64,000 bases of DNA from Nostoc favosum CHAB5714. GTDB taxonomy: Bacteria; Cyanobacteriota; Cyanobacteriia; Cyanobacteriales; Nostocaceae. The translations under genes were made by a program, and so were the position numbers. A model generated the notes under the pieces. It made no database searches. It had not been told where the DNA came from and saw only the letters and a program-made list of their open reading frames with translations. Shown in pieces: positions 54,909 through 63,452 of this stretch. The stretch spans positions 118,231 to 182,230 of the forward strand of contig NZ_JAIVFQ010000005.1 in assembly GCF_020829495.1 (NCBI RefSeq), given 5' to 3'. Positions within the stretch are counted from its first letter, which is position 1. Each line of letters starts with the position of its first letter.

Positions 54909-56066
54909 TTATGCTTTGCTTGCAGCTTGAACTTTATCAAAAATTGCCCCATTTCCAAAAAACTTGTTCTGGATAACATCCCAACCACCTAAATCTTGAG
55001 ATGTAAATAAAGTTTTAATTGGCGGATGTTGTGAGGCTACTTCTTGGGTAACGGTGGGATTTACAGGACGATATTGTAATTTTGCAAATTCCCGTTGAGC
55101 TTCTGTTGAGTAAAGAAAATCAACAAATGCTTGTGCAACTTCTCTTGTACCGTGCTTATCGACATTTTTATCGACTATCGCTACAGGATTATCAATGGAA
55201 ATATTGACTTGGGGTACAACATAAGGCAACTTCTTACCAGTTCTCTCTGCCAAAATTACTTCATTTTCGTAGTTAATTAAAACATCTCCCTCACCTTTTT
55301 GGAAGAATAAATCGCTAGCCTCACGGGCATCTTTCGTTAAAATAGGGGTATTTTTATAAACTTTGGTGACATAATCTAGCGCTGTCGCCTCATCACCGCC
55401 TGTTAGAGTTACCGAACCCCAAAAAACCAAGAATTCCCAAATAGCAATACCAGAAGTTTTTGGGTTAGCCGCAATTACTTTCACGCCATCTTTTGCTAAG
55501 TCTGCCCAAGTATTGATACCTTTGGGGTTGCCTTCGCGGGTGACGATCGCAGCAACCGATCTACTAACAATACCATTTCTCGGAGCTTTGATTTCCCAGC
55601 CTGATTTAATCAAACCTGCTTGTTGAATTTTGTTGACATCCAGGGGAAGTGCCAAATGTACTATGTCTGCTTCTTGCGAACCTGTAATAACAGCAGCCGC
55701 TTGAGCTACAGAACCTCCATAACTTTGCTCAAAGGTGACGTTTTGATTATGTTCTTGCTTCCACTTTTCGACAAATTTGGGGATTATCTGGTCATGACCT
55801 GCTTTAGTAACAGAAAAAGAAACAAGTTTTAGCTTAACATCATTTTTGCTAGCTGAACTGCTTCCAGAGCAAGAGGCAACTGCTATACTCAAAAAAGCAC
55901 CTATGAGAAACAGACTTACAAAGCTTTGCACAGTGTGTCTATTGAACCAAGTTCTAATTGTGTGTTTATACGAGAGTTGTATAGTCTGCAAAGCTTTCAT
56001 GGCATAAGCCTGTATACCCTCACTTAGAAATTTACTTAATTGTGTCAGTTGTTGCGACTTACTCAT
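54909..56066 (-). CDS. Second sulfate-binding protein (SbpA paralog) heading the pst genes
   Basis: A sulfate/thiosulfate-type solute-binding lipoprotein, 385 residues, closely similar to SbpA at 5718-6857 throughout (VKLKLVSFSVTKAGHDQIIP, EQSYGGSVAQAAAVITGSQE, GDVLINYENEVILAERTG, VDKNVDKHGTREVAQAFVDF). The signal region is about 45-66, with lipobox VASC (Cys66). The usual Gly-Ser-Gly in SbpA's SYGGSGSQ is changed to SYGGSVAQ, a difference in the oxyanion-loop region that may alter ligand choice. No sulfate permease adjoins it; it precedes pstS by 89 bases in the same direction. Either it serves the distant CysTW or it has moved to another oxyanion. Confidence 0.9.
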   Translation of the reverse strand: MSKSQQLTQLSKFLSEGIQAYAMKALQTIQLSYKHTIRTWFNRHTVQSFVSLFLIGAFLSIAVASCSGSSSASKNDVKLKLVSFSVTKAGHDQIIPKFVEKWKQEHNQNVTFEQSYGGSVAQAAAVITGSQEADIVHLALPLDVNKIQQAGLIKSGWEIKAPRNGIVSRSVAAIVTREGNPKGINTWADLAKDGVKVIAANPKTSGIAIWEFLVFWGSVTLTGGDEATALDYVTKVYKNTPILTKDAREASDLFFQKGEGDVLINYENEVILAERTGKKLPYVVPQVNISIDNPVAIVDKNVDKHGTREVAQAFVDFLYSTEAQREFAKLQYRPVNPTVTQEVASQHPPIKTLFTSQDLGGWDVIQNKFFGNGAIFDKVQAASKA

Positions 56067-56415
56067 CAGAATACACCCCTAAATCTACGGTATTTCTAGA
56101 TATATACCGTAATTATGAAAATTATAAGGTATATAGAACAATAGTTCTCATCTGGCTTCAATTATTTTTACTAAGTGAGGAGTTTCTCATTAAAGTAGCA
56201 AAGGTAAGGTATAAGCTTTGCACTCTGCCCAACTCAAAAAAGCTGATTTATTTACAGCCTACATACGTTATTTATGTATAGGATTGCCACAACAATTTGT
56301 TGCTAAGAATTGGAAAAAAACCAAAATTTTTCCCCCTTTTGTCCATAAAAGACCTCACCCTGGTTTTACGTAGTAAAACCTGTCCCTCTCCTTAGTAAGG
56401 AGAGGGATGTTTGAT
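56067..56415. promoter_or_regulatory. Spacer upstream of the sbpA paralog with an inverted repeat
   Basis: ACGGTAT (56087-56093) and ATACCGT (56104-56110) form an inverted repeat 21 bases before the start; this could be an operator. The leader contains CTAAATCTAC (on the plus strand), also found before sbpA at about 6871-6880, so the two leaders are homologous. The remaining AT-rich spacer holds the CTCTCCTTAGTAAGGAGAG hairpin (56385-56405). Confidence 0.55.
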
Positions 56416-56426
56416 GGGACAGGGTG

Positions 56427-56582
56427 CAATACCGTTCGGATAAGCAGGGGAGGCTCTTGAGGCTCTTGAGGCTCTTGAGGAAAGAAGGTTATTGTTCAGC
56501 AATTCTTCTCTCCCCCTGCTTCTCTTCTCCCCCTGCTCCCCCTGCCTGCCTCAACCAAAAAATTCCTTAACCGAACGGTATT
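56427..56582. mobile_element. 156-bp element with 12-bp inverted ends and 11-bp direct flanks
   Basis: CAATACCGTTCGG (56427-56439) faces CCGAACGGTATT (56571-56582). It is bordered on both sides by the direct repeat GGGACAGGGTG (56416-56426 and 56583-56593), which looks like a target-site duplication. Inside are GGCTCTTGA tandem repeats and CCCCCTGCTCCCCCTGCC, the same purine/pyrimidine repeat that occurs inside the RND and recJ genes. It is inserted in a dispersed repeat that reads GACAGGGTGAGG. Confidence 0.8.
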
Positions 56583-56730
56583 GGGACAGGGTGAGGTTTT
56601 TCTTTTGTTTTGGGTAATTGGATGACTTGTGTGTACACGGTAGCCGAGTCGGAGAGGGAGAGGTTCATGGAACTCAATTAACATTAGTTCAGTTGGGGGC
56701 ATTGGTATTGGTTATTCACAAATGACTAAT

Positions 56731-56878
56731 GATCTCATGTCCGCTTAGATTACTTATTAAACTCGAAGAACCCCACCCCGACAATCGTCGCTTTGTCTCC
56801 CCTAAGAGCTTGCGGGGAGGGGTTGGGGGTGGGGTGCAATGACTGTAGTAATCATAACTACTTATGCGAACATGATAT
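56731..56878. mobile_element. Family A MITE-like copy inserted in TGACTAA heptamers
   Basis: Ends CTCATGTCCGC (left) and GCGAACATGATATG (right); one mismatch within the inverted repeat. The inner hairpin is changed (CCCCTAAGAGCTTGCGGGG). Both sides are TGACTAATGAC heptamers, so it landed in a short tandem repeat. Confidence 0.8.
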
Positions 56879-56951
56879 GACTAATGACTAATGACAATTA
56901 AATATTTCGTTACAATCGGCATGTGCATTAGGCATTCAAGAGTTATCAGCC

Positions 56952-58520
56952 ATGAAATTGATTTCCGATCCACCGATTCCTGTAAAAATTCAAAAGATGA
57001 AGGAACGGGTGCGGTGGATGCATCCAAGTTTTGTGCAACGGGGAATTGATCAAACCAGCATAGTTATTGACGATCGCAGAGAAGATAGTCCAGAATTTTC
57101 CTTTATGGTTATCGGTGATTCTGGCACTCAATCCCATTATCGGCAACACCCCCAACGAAAAGTTGCTGAACTAATGCTGACTCACCGCGATGATTGCAGT
57201 TTTGTGTTGCATACAGGCGATGTAATTTATGTGGTGGGTTCCCAAGAGTATTACTCGACAAACTTTATTGAACCTTACCGGGAATTTCTTGTAGGTGGGG
57301 ACAACCCGAAAGACATTCTTTACGATCGCATGGTGTTTAATCTGCCATTCTTGCCAGTACCAGGTAATCATGATTACTACGATGTGCCATTGATGTACCG
57401 TTTATTTACTGGAACAACATCTTCATTACGTCGCCTGTTGCGTTACAAAGATATTGAGATTGGCTGGCATGGATCGTATCAAGGTAATGCTTATGCACGG
57501 GCATTTATGGACTATACAGGGGCGATGTCTTCCCCAGAATTAGAACGTCATTTAGATCAACACTATACTGCTAAGACCGACACAGGGCGCTGTTTGCGTT
57601 ACGAACCTGGACAGTTTACCCGCTTACCCAATCGTTATTACACTTTCCGTTACGGCGGGATTGATTTTTTTGCACTGGATTCTAATACCTTTAATACACC
57701 ATCACCCTTACCTGCAACTCAAGAGGGGGAAATTTACCGCCGGGAATTGCAAAAGCGTCGCCAGGAAATAGATCGAGAAGAATTGCAGATTTTGGGAATA
57801 TATGATCGGCTCAACCCCGATAAACCCACCGACACGGAACAACTTGATGATCTTAGCGCCAAATTAGATCAAATTAATGAGATCAAAATCGACATTGAAA
57901 AACAATTGGCATCTCATAAAATGCCTGCGATCGACTTTGAACAACTCGAATGGTTGCGAAGTAGACTCATTGAATCTTGGAACACCTCCGAAGTGCGCGG
58001 ACGTGTAATCTTTTTCCACCATCCTCCCTATGTCACAGAAGCTACCAAGTGGGATCAGGCACAAACCTTGGCGGTTCGTCGCCGCTTGCGCTGGGTGTTT
58101 GAACAAGTGGCAGAAACTCTTGGTTCTCTAATTAAAGAACGTCCCATAGTGGATTTGATTTTAAACGGTCACGCTCACTGTTTAGAGCATCTTTGCACAA
58201 CTGATACCGGATTTGCTGACTCCCACATTAACTGCATTATTTCTGGTGGTAGTGGTCATCGTCCCCGTTATCAACGGCGAGAGGGGACTGAATTGATGGA
58301 GACTTTTACGGAAATTGCAGGTAAACCCACTCGGAAAGTTGCCGATTCAACGCTTTTTGTGGGTCGTCATGATTACAATTTCCAGAACCGCCTGCCTTAC
58401 TCATGTGTGCGGATTGATGTTCTGGATGGTAGCCCACCCAAGTTTATCATTAGACCACTGATTACTGAACGGGTTGAAGATGAGTGGCATAAGCGCGAAC
58501 TTGAACCTTTTGTGATTTAA
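56952..58520 (+). CDS. Metallophosphoesterase (calcineurin-like)
   Basis: A cytoplasmic metal-dependent phosphoesterase, 522 residues. Motifs in order: MVIGDSGTQSHY (about 52-63, GD with Ser in place of the usual His), FVLHTGDVIYVVG (about 83-95), VPGNHDYYDVP (about 135-145, GNHD), FFHHPPYV (about 354-361) and LILNGHAHCLEHL (about 398-410, GHxH). A charged helical insert (about 250-325) separates the halves. The substrate is not known. It has no signal peptide. ATG at 56952. Confidence 0.88.
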   Translation: MKLISDPPIPVKIQKMKERVRWMHPSFVQRGIDQTSIVIDDRREDSPEFSFMVIGDSGTQSHYRQHPQRKVAELMLTHRDDCSFVLHTGDVIYVVGSQEYYSTNFIEPYREFLVGGDNPKDILYDRMVFNLPFLPVPGNHDYYDVPLMYRLFTGTTSSLRRLLRYKDIEIGWHGSYQGNAYARAFMDYTGAMSSPELERHLDQHYTAKTDTGRCLRYEPGQFTRLPNRYYTFRYGGIDFFALDSNTFNTPSPLPATQEGEIYRRELQKRRQEIDREELQILGIYDRLNPDKPTDTEQLDDLSAKLDQINEIKIDIEKQLASHKMPAIDFEQLEWLRSRLIESWNTSEVRGRVIFFHHPPYVTEATKWDQAQTLAVRRRLRWVFEQVAETLGSLIKERPIVDLILNGHAHCLEHLCTTDTGFADSHINCIISGGSGHRPRYQRREGTELMETFTEIAGKPTRKVADSTLFVGRHDYNFQNRLPYSCVRIDVLDGSPPKFIIRPLITERVEDEWHKRELEPFVI

Positions 58521-58571
58521 ACAAAATGTCACATTCACCCACATCCCGCCCAGAACTAAAGTTCAGGGCTG

Positions 58572-58638
58572 ATAGCTGAAGTCCACTAAGCGTGGACTGA
58601 ACTAATCATTTAGTCCACGCTTAGTGGACTTCAGCTAT
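58572..58638. repeat. Perfect 27-bp inverted repeat with a 13-base loop
   Basis: The arms at 58572-58598 and 58612-58638 are exact reverse complements and begin with ATAGCTGAAGTCCACTAAGC. Next to it TCGGAATTCATTCCGA (about 58644-58659) is another palindrome. It lies 52 bases after the metallophosphoesterase stop. The rest of 58521-59191 has CTCATGGGGGAAACCCCCATG (58802-58823) and dispersed repeats, but no gene. Confidence 0.9.
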
Positions 58639-59191
58639 GAGACTCGGAATTCATTCCGAGGCGGGATAGAAACGCAGTGCGAGATTTATTAATAAAAAAA
58701 TATCCCAAAACTGACGCAAAAATCTTCTCTATTTCTCCCCTCTCTGTGTTCTCTGCGTCTGGAGTGGTAGCCTTCGGCAAGCCCTCCGGCTTGGTGCAGT
58801 CGCTCATGGGGGAAACCCCCATGCGCTAAAGCGTCTCCCCTTGGGAGAAGACCGCGCTGCTTCACCGCTTTGCGTCTACGTTTATTTGGATAATTTATTT
58901 CTTGGAAGTCCCTAAACGAGATTTATTAATAAAGATATGGCCGGGGCAAGGCTTGTGTATACACCGTAGCCTTACTAAGGAGAGGGATGTCCTTTCTTGA
59001 CAGGGTGAGGTTAAACTGAAATTATAAGTAATCATGCGATCGCGCTTTAATCACTTAAAAATCAAATCCAAACGTTGCTGCTTTGACGATAACTTTGCCA
59101 TTCTGATCTAGCCTTGCACAATTATCTAAAGCTATGGTTATTGCAAGCGTTTATATCCTAATCTTAAATAGAGTTTTGATAATTTCAGATT

Positions 59192-59950
59192 ATGGCAGGA
59201 CATAGTAAATGGGCAAATATTAAGCGCCAGAAAGCGGTAGTAGATGCAAAAAGGGGAAAAACCTTCACTCAGTTATCTAGGGCAATTATCGTTGCGGCTA
59301 GAAGTGGCGTACCAGATCCGGCGCTGAATTTTCAACTTCGCACAGCAATTGACAAGGCAAAGGCAGCGAGTATCCCCAATGATAATATTGAACGAGCGAT
59401 CGCTAAAGGTGCAGGCACTTTTGGCGGCGATAATGCTACTTTTGAAGCGATTCGCTACGAAGGTTATGGCCCTGGTGGTGTAGCAATTTTAATCGAAGCC
59501 CTCACAGATAATCGCAATCGCACTGCTGCTGACTTGCGTGTAGCTTTCAGTAAAAATGGTGGCAATCTTGGCGAAACAGGTTGCGTTAGCTGGATGTTTG
59601 ACCAAAAAGGCGTTTGTGTAGTGCAGGGTGTGGTTGACGAAGAACAACTTTTAGAAGCATCCCTCGAAGGCGGTGCCCAATCTTATGATATGACTGAAGA
59701 TGAGATGGCTGAGGTATTGACTGACATTGGCAATTTAGAAACCCTTAGCCAGACACTCAAGGATCAAGGCTTTAAGGTAACTGATGCCGAATTGCGCTGG
59801 ATTCCCAGTAATAGTGTAGAAGTTACTGATCCAGATCAGGTGCGATCGCTTTTCAAGTTAATTGATACTCTAGAAGGCTTGGATGATGTGCAAAATGTCA
59901 CAGCTAACTTTGAAATATCAGAAGAATTAATGGCTCTCAGCATTTCTTAA
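59192..59950 (+). CDS. YebC/PmpR-family regulatory or translation factor
   Basis: A 252-residue three-domain protein of the YebC (TACO1) family. It begins MAGHSKWANIKRQKAVVDAK and has RTAIDKAKAASIPNDNIERAI, YEGYGPGGVAILIEALTDNRNRT and EDEMAEVLTDIG, all family marks. Some members are DNA-binding regulators, and the family is also implicated in translation of proline-rich stretches. The length is standard. ATG at 59192 with a weak ribosome site; a good terminator follows. Confidence 0.96.
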   Translation: MAGHSKWANIKRQKAVVDAKRGKTFTQLSRAIIVAARSGVPDPALNFQLRTAIDKAKAASIPNDNIERAIAKGAGTFGGDNATFEAIRYEGYGPGGVAILIEALTDNRNRTAADLRVAFSKNGGNLGETGCVSWMFDQKGVCVVQGVVDEEQLLEASLEGGAQSYDMTEDEMAEVLTDIGNLETLSQTLKDQGFKVTDAELRWIPSNSVEVTDPDQVRSLFKLIDTLEGLDDVQNVTANFEISEELMALSIS

Positions 59951-59981
59951 TCATTTACAAAAATAATTGTATTATTTAACC

Positions 59982-60016
59982 CCGTTGAAATCCCTACCAA
60001 TCAACGGTTTTTTTTT
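59982..60016 (+). terminator. Rho-independent terminator of the YebC gene
   Basis: CCGTTGA (59982-59988) and TCAACGG (60001-60007) form a 7-bp stem with a 12-base loop, followed directly by nine T (60008-60016). It starts 32 bases after the stop. Confidence 0.9.
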
Positions 60017-60037
60017 AATTACAGCGTATTTCAGGTA

Positions 60038-60229
60038 TAGGACTTACGCACTGTACAAATGCATCGTGATGTGCATTACTTAAAATAGCAAGTTTTCAGG
60101 CATTTCTTAATTATCCTGCGATCGTAAATAGACGATGCTGTAGGGGCTAAGCAATGCTGTGCCCTTACGAAAGATATGGTTTTTAACCTTAATCCATATT
60201 TGGTATTTCTTGTCAATGCGTAAGTCCTA
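60038..60229. mobile_element. 192-bp inverted-repeat element (MITE-like)
   Basis: The ends TAGGACTTACGCA (60038-60050) and TGCGTAAGTCCTA (60217-60229) are perfect inverted repeats of 13 bp. The interior has no coding region. Next to it, at 60249-60276, is a perfect 28-bp palindrome centred on CACAACATGTTGTG. Confidence 0.85.
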
Positions 60230-60312
60230 AGGTAAATGAAGTACACGGGTAGGGGCACAACATGTTGTGCCCCTACGATATCTGTACCTCACGCCTGTTG
60301 CAATCTGCTGTA

Positions 60313-60461
60313 ATATCATGTTCGCTTGATTACTTATTAAACCCGAAGAACCCCACCCCGCCAAAGCTACGCTTCGTCTCCCCTCCCCGCAAGCGGGGAG
60401 GGGATTAAGGGGTGGGGTGCAATGACTGTGGAAATCATAACTAATTATGCGAACATGATAT
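60313..60461. mobile_element. Family A MITE-like copy with compensated ends
   Basis: Ends ATATCATGTTCGC (60313-60325) and GCGAACATGATAT (60449-60461), perfect inverted repeats. Compared with the copy at 20251, the C in the left arm is T and the paired G is A, so pairing is kept. The core CCTCCCCGCAAGCGGGGAGG is conserved. It ends about 70 bases before the UbiH-like gene. The dinucleotide TA flanks both sides. Confidence 0.85.
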
Positions 60462-60529
60462 TATAACTTGCTCATGAGGGCGCGATCGCGTCAAAATAAA
60501 AGTTAAAGACGCTGTAACCTAACTTAACA

Positions 60530-61783
60530 ATGGCCCTAACGCAGCTTGAGCAAATTTCCCCTCAACCTACACCGCCAGACTTGCGGGGATATGAATATGA
60601 TTTGGTAATTGTCGGCGGTGGGATTATTGGCTTAACTCTAGCCTCTGCTTTAAAAGATTCTGCCTTGAGTGTCTTGCTGATTGAAGCGAAAGTGGCATCA
60701 GCGGCTGTAGCTAAAGGGCAAGCTTATGCAGTTCATCAGCTTTCGTCGCTAATTTACCAAGGAATTGGAGTTTGGGACAAAATGTTGCCTCAAATTGCCA
60801 AATATTGCCGAGTTCGTCTTTCTGATGCCGATTATCCCAATGTGGTGGAATTTACCACAGATGATATAGATACAGCATTGGGTTATGTGGCGGAACACCA
60901 AGCGCTGTTGCAGCCTTTGCAAGAGTTTGTCCAAAATTGTCCAAATGTGACTTATCTATGTCCGGCTGAAGTGGTAAATACGCAATACCAAAAAGATATA
61001 GTAGCGATAGATATTAAAGTTGCTGATCAGTTATACTCAGTTCGCAGCAAATTACTGATAGCAGCAGATGGGGCGCGATCGCCAATTCGTCAAGCTGCTG
61101 GTATCAAAACCTCTGGCTGGAAATATTGGCAATCTTGCATAGTTGCATTTGTCAAACCAGAAAAACCTCACAATAATACCGCTTACGAGAGATTTTGGTC
61201 TAGCGGGCCCTTTGCGATTTTACCTTTACCGGGGAACCGTTGCCGCATTGTATGGACAGCCCCCCACGAAGAAGCAAAAGCTTTATGTGCTTTAGATGAT
61301 GAGCAATTTTTAAGAGAACTCACCCGTCGCTATGGTGATCAGATGGGGAAATTGGAATTACTAGGCGATCGCTTTGTATTCCAGGTACAACTCATGCAAA
61401 GCGATCGTTATGTTCTCCCCCGACTGGCATTAATTGGTGATGCGGCGCACAATTGCCATCCTGTGGGCGGACAAGGTTTAAATCTGGGAATTCGGGATGC
61501 AGCAGCTTTGGCGCAAGTAATCCAAACAGCGCACCAAGCGGGTAAAGATATTGGCGACATTCAAATTCTTAAAGGTTATGAACGCTGGCGCAAGCTGGAA
61601 AATCTGACGATTTTAGGTTTCACTGATTTATTAGATCGGATGTTTTCTAATAACTTCTTACCTGTGGTATTGGTTCGCCGCCTGGGTTTATGGTTTTTGC
61701 AGCGAGTCCCTGTATTAAAAGTGTTTATGCTGAAGTTGATGATTGGCTTGAAGGGACGGACTCCAGAATTGGCAAAACGATAA
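60530..61783 (+). CDS. FAD-dependent hydroxylase (UbiH/COQ6-like)
   Basis: A flavoprotein monooxygenase, 417 residues. FAD motif DLVIVGGGIIGLTLA (about 24-38), the DG-like SKLLIAADGARSPIR (about 173-187), and the second FAD motif ALIGDAAHNCHPVGGQGLNLGIRD (about 301-324). The C-terminus has RRLGLWFLQRVPVLK and basic residues suggesting membrane association. In cyanobacteria such enzymes are expected in quinone ring hydroxylation (plastoquinone or related), which is inference. The ATG is at 60530. Confidence 0.9.
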   Translation: MALTQLEQISPQPTPPDLRGYEYDLVIVGGGIIGLTLASALKDSALSVLLIEAKVASAAVAKGQAYAVHQLSSLIYQGIGVWDKMLPQIAKYCRVRLSDADYPNVVEFTTDDIDTALGYVAEHQALLQPLQEFVQNCPNVTYLCPAEVVNTQYQKDIVAIDIKVADQLYSVRSKLLIAADGARSPIRQAAGIKTSGWKYWQSCIVAFVKPEKPHNNTAYERFWSSGPFAILPLPGNRCRIVWTAPHEEAKALCALDDEQFLRELTRRYGDQMGKLELLGDRFVFQVQLMQSDRYVLPRLALIGDAAHNCHPVGGQGLNLGIRDAAALAQVIQTAHQAGKDIGDIQILKGYERWRKLENLTILGFTDLLDRMFSNNFLPVVLVRRLGLWFLQRVPVLKVFMLKLMIGLKGRTPELAKR

Positions 61784-61793
61784 GGCTTAAAGG

Positions 61794-62414
61794 CTACACC
61801 ACAGCAGCTTGAAAAATCTGGTTTGGGGTGAGATTCAATTCGGGAAAAGTTTGGGAAATAATGCGATCGCTATCTCGAAACTTACTTATCTGATATTCCC
61901 CATCAACTAAGTTACACACGGTGATTGTCGGTTGTTTGGGATTGCCGATAAAATTACGTCCACCCAAGGCAGCATAATCGACAATCCAGTATTCCGGGAT
62001 ACCCATCTCTTCATACTCAGCATACTTCAAGTAATAATCGTCTCGCCAGTTGGTTGATACAACCTCAATTGCCAAAGCTATTGATGCACCCAGACTAACG
62101 GTAGATTCTTTTTTCCATAATTTTTCGTTTTCCAGATTTGCACGGTTTAGCACCAACACATCTGGTAAGTAACCCGAATCTTTTTCAGGAGGTCTAACTA
62201 TAGCTTGGTTGGGCATGAAGTAGGGGAGGTCTAATCGGTCAAATTCAACTGTTACTTTTCTTGCTAAAAAACCCTTTACTTCTTCGTGTTCCCCTACTGG
62301 TTGTGCCATCTCAACAATTTCTCCTTTATGTAGTTCGTAGCGGACTCGTCGAATTTCGGGTAGCCAATCGACGAATTCCTCAAAGGTTACTAGCTTGGGT
62401 ATGGCTTGAGTCAT
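61794..62414 (-). CDS. Uma2-family (DUF820) endonuclease-fold protein
   Basis: A 206-residue protein with a PD-(D/E)xK-like core: GYLPDVLVLNRANLE, LAIEVVSTNWRDDYYLKYAEYEE (E and K of the site) and IPEYWIVDYAAL. The family is massively expanded in cyanobacteria and its role is unknown, possibly linked to mobile DNA. It is convergent with the UbiH-like gene, 10 bases apart. ATG at 62414. Confidence 0.9.
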   Translation of the reverse strand: MTQAIPKLVTFEEFVDWLPEIRRVRYELHKGEIVEMAQPVGEHEEVKGFLARKVTVEFDRLDLPYFMPNQAIVRPPEKDSGYLPDVLVLNRANLENEKLWKKESTVSLGASIALAIEVVSTNWRDDYYLKYAEYEEMGIPEYWIVDYAALGGRNFIGNPKQPTITVCNLVDGEYQISKFRDSDRIISQTFPELNLTPNQIFQAAVV

Positions 62415-62512
62415 GACTTTTGAGAATTACTGATGATAGTATTATCTCTAATCTAGGGGACTGCGGACAGCTTTTTCACCACGATTAAAAACGCGCTTAT
62501 ATTGGGAGTGCC

Positions 62513-62748
62513 GCATTTGTTGCTTCGGCGACTCCATTTGTTGCTTCGGCGACTCCATTTGTTGCTTCGGCGACTCCATTTGTTGCTTCGGCGACTCCAT
62601 TTGTTGCTTCGGCGACTCCATTTGTTGCTTCGGCGACTCCATTTGCTGCTTCGGCGACTCCATTTGCTGCTTCGGCGACTCCATTTGCTGCTTCGGCGAC
62701 TCCATTTGCTGCTTCGGCGACTCCATTTGTTACTTCGGCGACTCCTAC
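62513..62748. repeat. Tandem array of about 11 copies of a 21-bp unit (array 3)
   Basis: Head-to-tail copies built around GGCGACTCCATTTG and TTGCTTC (minus strand: CAAATGGAGTCGCC plus GAAGCAA). Copies differ only by T/C at one place (TTTGTTGC or TTTGCTGC). A minus-strand open frame with the heptapeptide MESPKQQ results; no ribosome site, not called. The 14-bp core is the same as in array 1. Confidence 0.94.
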
Positions 62749-62757
62749 GGCTGGCTA

Positions 62758-63260
62758 CGCCTACGCATTATAAATAGGACTTACAAGAAAGGCAGAAGGT
62801 CGAGGGCAGAAGGCACTTATGTTAGGAGTATCAATTAAAACAAAATTTGCTGGGTTTAAAGCCCAGTTTAAATTGACAATTATACTGAGACTGTTTGCAG
62901 CGAGGTATAAAACATTTACAGTCTAAGTCCCACTCTTTTAAGGGTGGGTAGCTCCCGGTGCCTTCTGCCTCCAGCTCCCCCTGCCTTCTGAAGCACACTC
63001 TACGAATTCTTCTCTACGAGACGCTAGGCGTTGGCAAAAGCCTCTCATAGAGAAGGCGCTCTTGGCGTCTTCTCTGCCAGACGCGCAAGGGAGGCGGTTC
63101 GATACATTAAGCGAAGTTAGCAATTTTTGCGTAAGTCGTGATAAATATAGAGTAGAGAGCAATCGCCCCAATCCATCAAGATTTATTGGTGTTGTCAAGC
63201 GATAGCTGAAATCCCTTCTAAAACCCATGTCATGCTGTCAGCAGGTATAGGAAAAAGGCT
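62758..63260. other. Spacer with dispersed repeats
   Basis: AAGGCAGAAGG repeats near 62790-62815 and CTTCTGCCTCCAGC near 62960-62990, a CTCTACGAGACGCTAGGCG-type repeat at 63010-63100, and AT-rich DNA in between. The last 60 bases should contain the toxin-antitoxin promoter. No gene is seen. Confidence 0.5.
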
Positions 63261-63452
63261 ATGACTGCTTTAGTACAAGAACTTCTGAATACCTTCGACC
63301 GCTTGACAGACTCAGAACGGTTAGATTTGGTATTGGAGATTTTGAAGCGGACAGTTTATTTAGATTTTCCGCCCTTATCTGATGAAGATTTAGCCCTGAA
63401 TGCTGAGGGACTTTTTCTGGAGTTAGATGAGCAAGAAGCTGTACATGACTAG
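63261..63452 (+). CDS. Putative antitoxin of a MazF/PemK-type pair
   Basis: A small acidic protein of 63 residues, helical at the start (ALVQELLNTFDRLTDSERLDLVLEIL), then a loop YLDFPPLSDEDLALNAEG and an acidic end. It has no obvious DNA-binding domain. Its stop overlaps the next gene's start by 8 bases, the usual layout of a toxin-antitoxin operon, with the antitoxin first. It is similar in style to small cyanobacterial antitoxins that precede MazF; assignment is by context. Confidence 0.75.
   Translation: MTALVQELLNTFDRLTDSERLDLVLEILKRTVYLDFPPLSDEDLALNAEGLFLELDEQEAVHD

Noticed and set aside
62448..62726. 92-codon minus-strand frame with MESPKQQ repeats over array 3
   Set aside because: Same reason as array 1; the non-repeat tail has no family resemblance.
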